Shown here: one piece after another, positions 4,640 through 6,000 of the stretch
Position numbering within the stretch: position 1 is the stretch's first letter
How the letters are laid out: each line of letters begins with the position of its first letter
NCBI GenBank assembly: GCA_028709505.1
Contig: JAQVWW010000095.1
Coordinates: 1-6,000, forward strand
Origin: Eubacteriales bacterium
GTDB lineage: Bacteria; Bacillota; Clostridia; Christensenellales; UMGS416
Direction of reading: 5' to 3'
Length of the DNA: 6,000 bases
The notes under the pieces: generated by a model
The model's input: the letters and a program-made list of their open reading frames with translations, nothing else
The model's database searches: none
Told to the model about the DNA's origin: nothing
Translations under genes and position numbers: made by a program

Positions 4640-6000
4640 ATGATGAAGGGCCGTGTAGGGGCGCTGCTTTGCGTCGTTGTGCTGCTTTGCGCCTGCCAGC
4701 TGCGCGTAGAGCCGCCGAGCGCGCCCGGTACCGACACGGCCGGGGGTTCTTCCTCGGCGCCGCAGACTCTTGCCCCCGCACCCTCGCCACGACCCACGCA
4801 GACGGCCGCGCCCGCCGGCACCCCCATGCTGCAGCTGGCCGAAGGCGCCGTATGCCGCGTGGAGGTGGAGGAGTTTTTAAGCCTGCGCATCTCCGACAGC
4901 GGCGAGGCTGTGCGCATCCAAAAGCTGCCCAGGGACGCCCGGGTCCGCGTGCTGGCTATACACGGGGCCTTTGCCCGGGTGCAGAGCGCTCAGGGGGATC
5001 GGGGCTATGTGATGAGCCAGTATCTGTTACCGGTGGACGAGGCGCTGCCCGAGGCGGTCTTTGCGCCCGGGGAGTATACGGTGGTCTGCCGGGAGTATCT
5101 TTCGCTGTTTGAAACGCCGCAGGTGCAGGCCGAGAGCATCGGCATCCTGTCCGCCGGCAGCGGCGTACAGGTCAAAGGGACGGCCGGCGACGGCTTTGCC
5201 CGCGTCTACGCGCCGGATTTGGGGGCCGAAGGCTTCGTGCTGCTGTCCTACCTGACGCCGGGCCGCATTGCCAACACGCAGGCCAAGCCCACGCCGGCGC
5301 CGGGCACGCCCAACCTATACCGCGTATCCTGCAACCAATACGTTACGCTGCGCACCGCGCCCAGCCTGCGGGCCCAGGGCATAGAGCAGATCGAGAAGGA
5401 CGAGCTGGTGGAGGTGCTGGGCTTTGACGGCCTGTTTGCCCGCATATCCTACGGCTCCCTAAAAGGCTATGTGCTTTCGGGCTACCTGGTGGACCCGGCG
5501 GGGCTGCCGCATTTTTCGGTGATCAAACCCACGGCATCCTATTCCTATGACAGGATGGTTCAAGATATCGCCCGGCTGGCGCGCGACCATCCGGATGAGC
5601 TGGAAGTATCCTCGCTGGGGCGCAGCCTGCAAGGGCGCGACATCCCGCTTATGATTTTGGGGCCCCAAAACGCCTCGCAACACGTGCTGGTACAGGGGGC
5701 TATCCACGGGCCGGAGCACATGACGGCGCTGCTGATGATGGCCCAGGTGGACGACCTGCTCTCGCGGCGGGCGCTGCCCCGGGATACGTGCCTGCACATC
5801 GTGCCCATGAGCAACCCCGACGGCGTGACTATCAGCCAGAGCGCCGCCATGACCGGGGCTTTGCGCGCCGTCTACCGCGCCGACCTGGAGCAGGGATATA
5901 CCCAGGTGGGGGAGGCGCAATATCTCAGCCTGTGGAAGGCCAACGCCGCCGGCGTGGATCTCAACCGCAACTTTGACGCCGATTTTGGCGCGGAGGGGTG
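4640..6000 (+). CDS. Lipoprotein with three SH3b domains and an M14 zinc carboxypeptidase domain (C-terminus beyond window)
   Basis: 453 codons are open to the right edge. Two adjacent ATGs (4640, 4643) follow AAAGGG (4628-4633) at 6 and 9 bases; either may be used. Residues 5-18 are hydrophobic and end in a lipobox-like LCAC with C19 as the likely lipidated residue, so the protein is probably anchored outside the membrane. A Pro/Ser/Thr/Ala-rich linker (21-62) precedes three SH3b-like repeats (about 72-132, 145-206 and 227-284), each with an FAR(V/I) strand and ending in G(Y/F)V..(Q/S/G)YL. The M14 domain starts around 300: SLGRSLQGRDIP (325-336), the zinc motif HGPE (H356, E359), MSNPDGV (390-396) and GVDLNRNFD (438-446) with the substrate-binding N442-R443 pair. 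The third zinc histidine and the catalytic glutamate must lie downstream. The M14 family includes gamma-D-glutamyl-diaminopimelate peptidases. With SH3b domains, I infer cleavage of cell-wall peptides. The gene appears monocistronic at its 5' end. Confidence 0.92.
   Translation, partial: MMKGRVGALLCVVVLLCACQLRVEPPSAPGTDTAGGSSSAPQTLAPAPSPRPTQTAAPAGTPMLQLAEGAVCRVEVEEFLSLRISDSGEAVRIQKLPRDARVRVLAIHGAFARVQSAQGDRGYVMSQYLLPVDEALPEAVFAPGEYTVVCREYLSLFETPQVQAESIGILSAGSGVQVKGTAGDGFARVYAPDLGAEGFVLLSYLTPGRIANTQAKPTPAPGTPNLYRVSCNQYVTLRTAPSLRAQGIEQIEKDELVEVLGFDGLFARISYGSLKGYVLSGYLVDPAGLPHFSVIKPTASYSYDRMVQDIARLARDHPDELEVSSLGRSLQGRDIPLMILGPQNASQHVLVQGAIHGPEHMTALLMMAQVDDLLSRRALPRDTCLHIVPMSNPDGVTISQSAAMTGALRAVYRADLEQGYTQVGEAQYLSLWKANAAGVDLNRNFDADFGAEG

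Noticed and set aside
4168..4643. Several overlapping open frames on both strands between the MATE and M14 genes
   Set aside because: No ribosome binding sites, Pro/Arg/Ser-rich translations, and mutual overlap; no product is recognisable.
4624..5112. 162-codon plus-strand frame overlapping the M14 lipoprotein
   Set aside because: It is an alternative frame of the lipoprotein gene, giving an Arg/Gly/Ala-rich translation without domains. The lipoprotein frame has a signal sequence, SH3b repeats and M14 motifs.

Overview
The window looks like chromosome of a fairly GC-rich, Gram-positive-type bacterium, most likely a clostridial Firmicute. The evidence is sigma-A-like promoters with good -10 boxes, G-rich ribosome binding sites, a tRNA with encoded CCA, a clostridial-type MATE exporter, and a lipid-anchored M14 peptidase carrying SH3b cell-wall-binding domains. 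No gene here identifies a genus, so this is inference from style.

Layout: positions 1-568 hold the N-terminal part of a minus-strand MFS transporter that runs off the left edge. Its well-formed promoter (626-654) lies in a divergent intergenic region, opposite a tRNA-Arg(CCG) gene (799-874) that has its own promoter and a strong terminator (876-912). From 913 to 1433 there is no gene. That stretch holds a self-complementary repeat (copy A, 944-1055), a 15-bp direct repeat pair, a terminator with no visible gene in front of it (1105-1139), and a GC-rich ~160-bp segment bounded by 13-bp inverted repeats (1183-1344). An AT-rich gene for a small P-loop kinase-like protein (1434-2045) follows, with its terminator (2128-2156). 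After that comes copy B of the repeat (2171-2280), then about 500 bp of GC-rich sequence in which I can support no gene. An extended -10 promoter then drives a complete MATE-family exporter (2844-4229). After about 400 non-coding bases, another extended -10 promoter precedes a lipoprotein with three SH3b domains and an M14 metallopeptidase domain (4640 to beyond 6000).

The genes look like independent units, not one pathway: two membrane transporters, a tRNA, an acquired-looking kinase-like gene and a cell-wall peptidase, each with its own promoter. No CRISPR array, phage, transposase or defence operon is visible.

The most interesting signal is the A/B repeat pair. The copies differ mostly by transitions, share a layout of three stacked stems, and show at least two paired (compensatory) substitutions in the apical stem. 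This suggests a structured RNA or a mobile palindromic element. The two copies bracket the AT-rich kinase gene, so the 913-2280 interval is best read as an accessory or repeat-rich insertion zone next to a tRNA gene.
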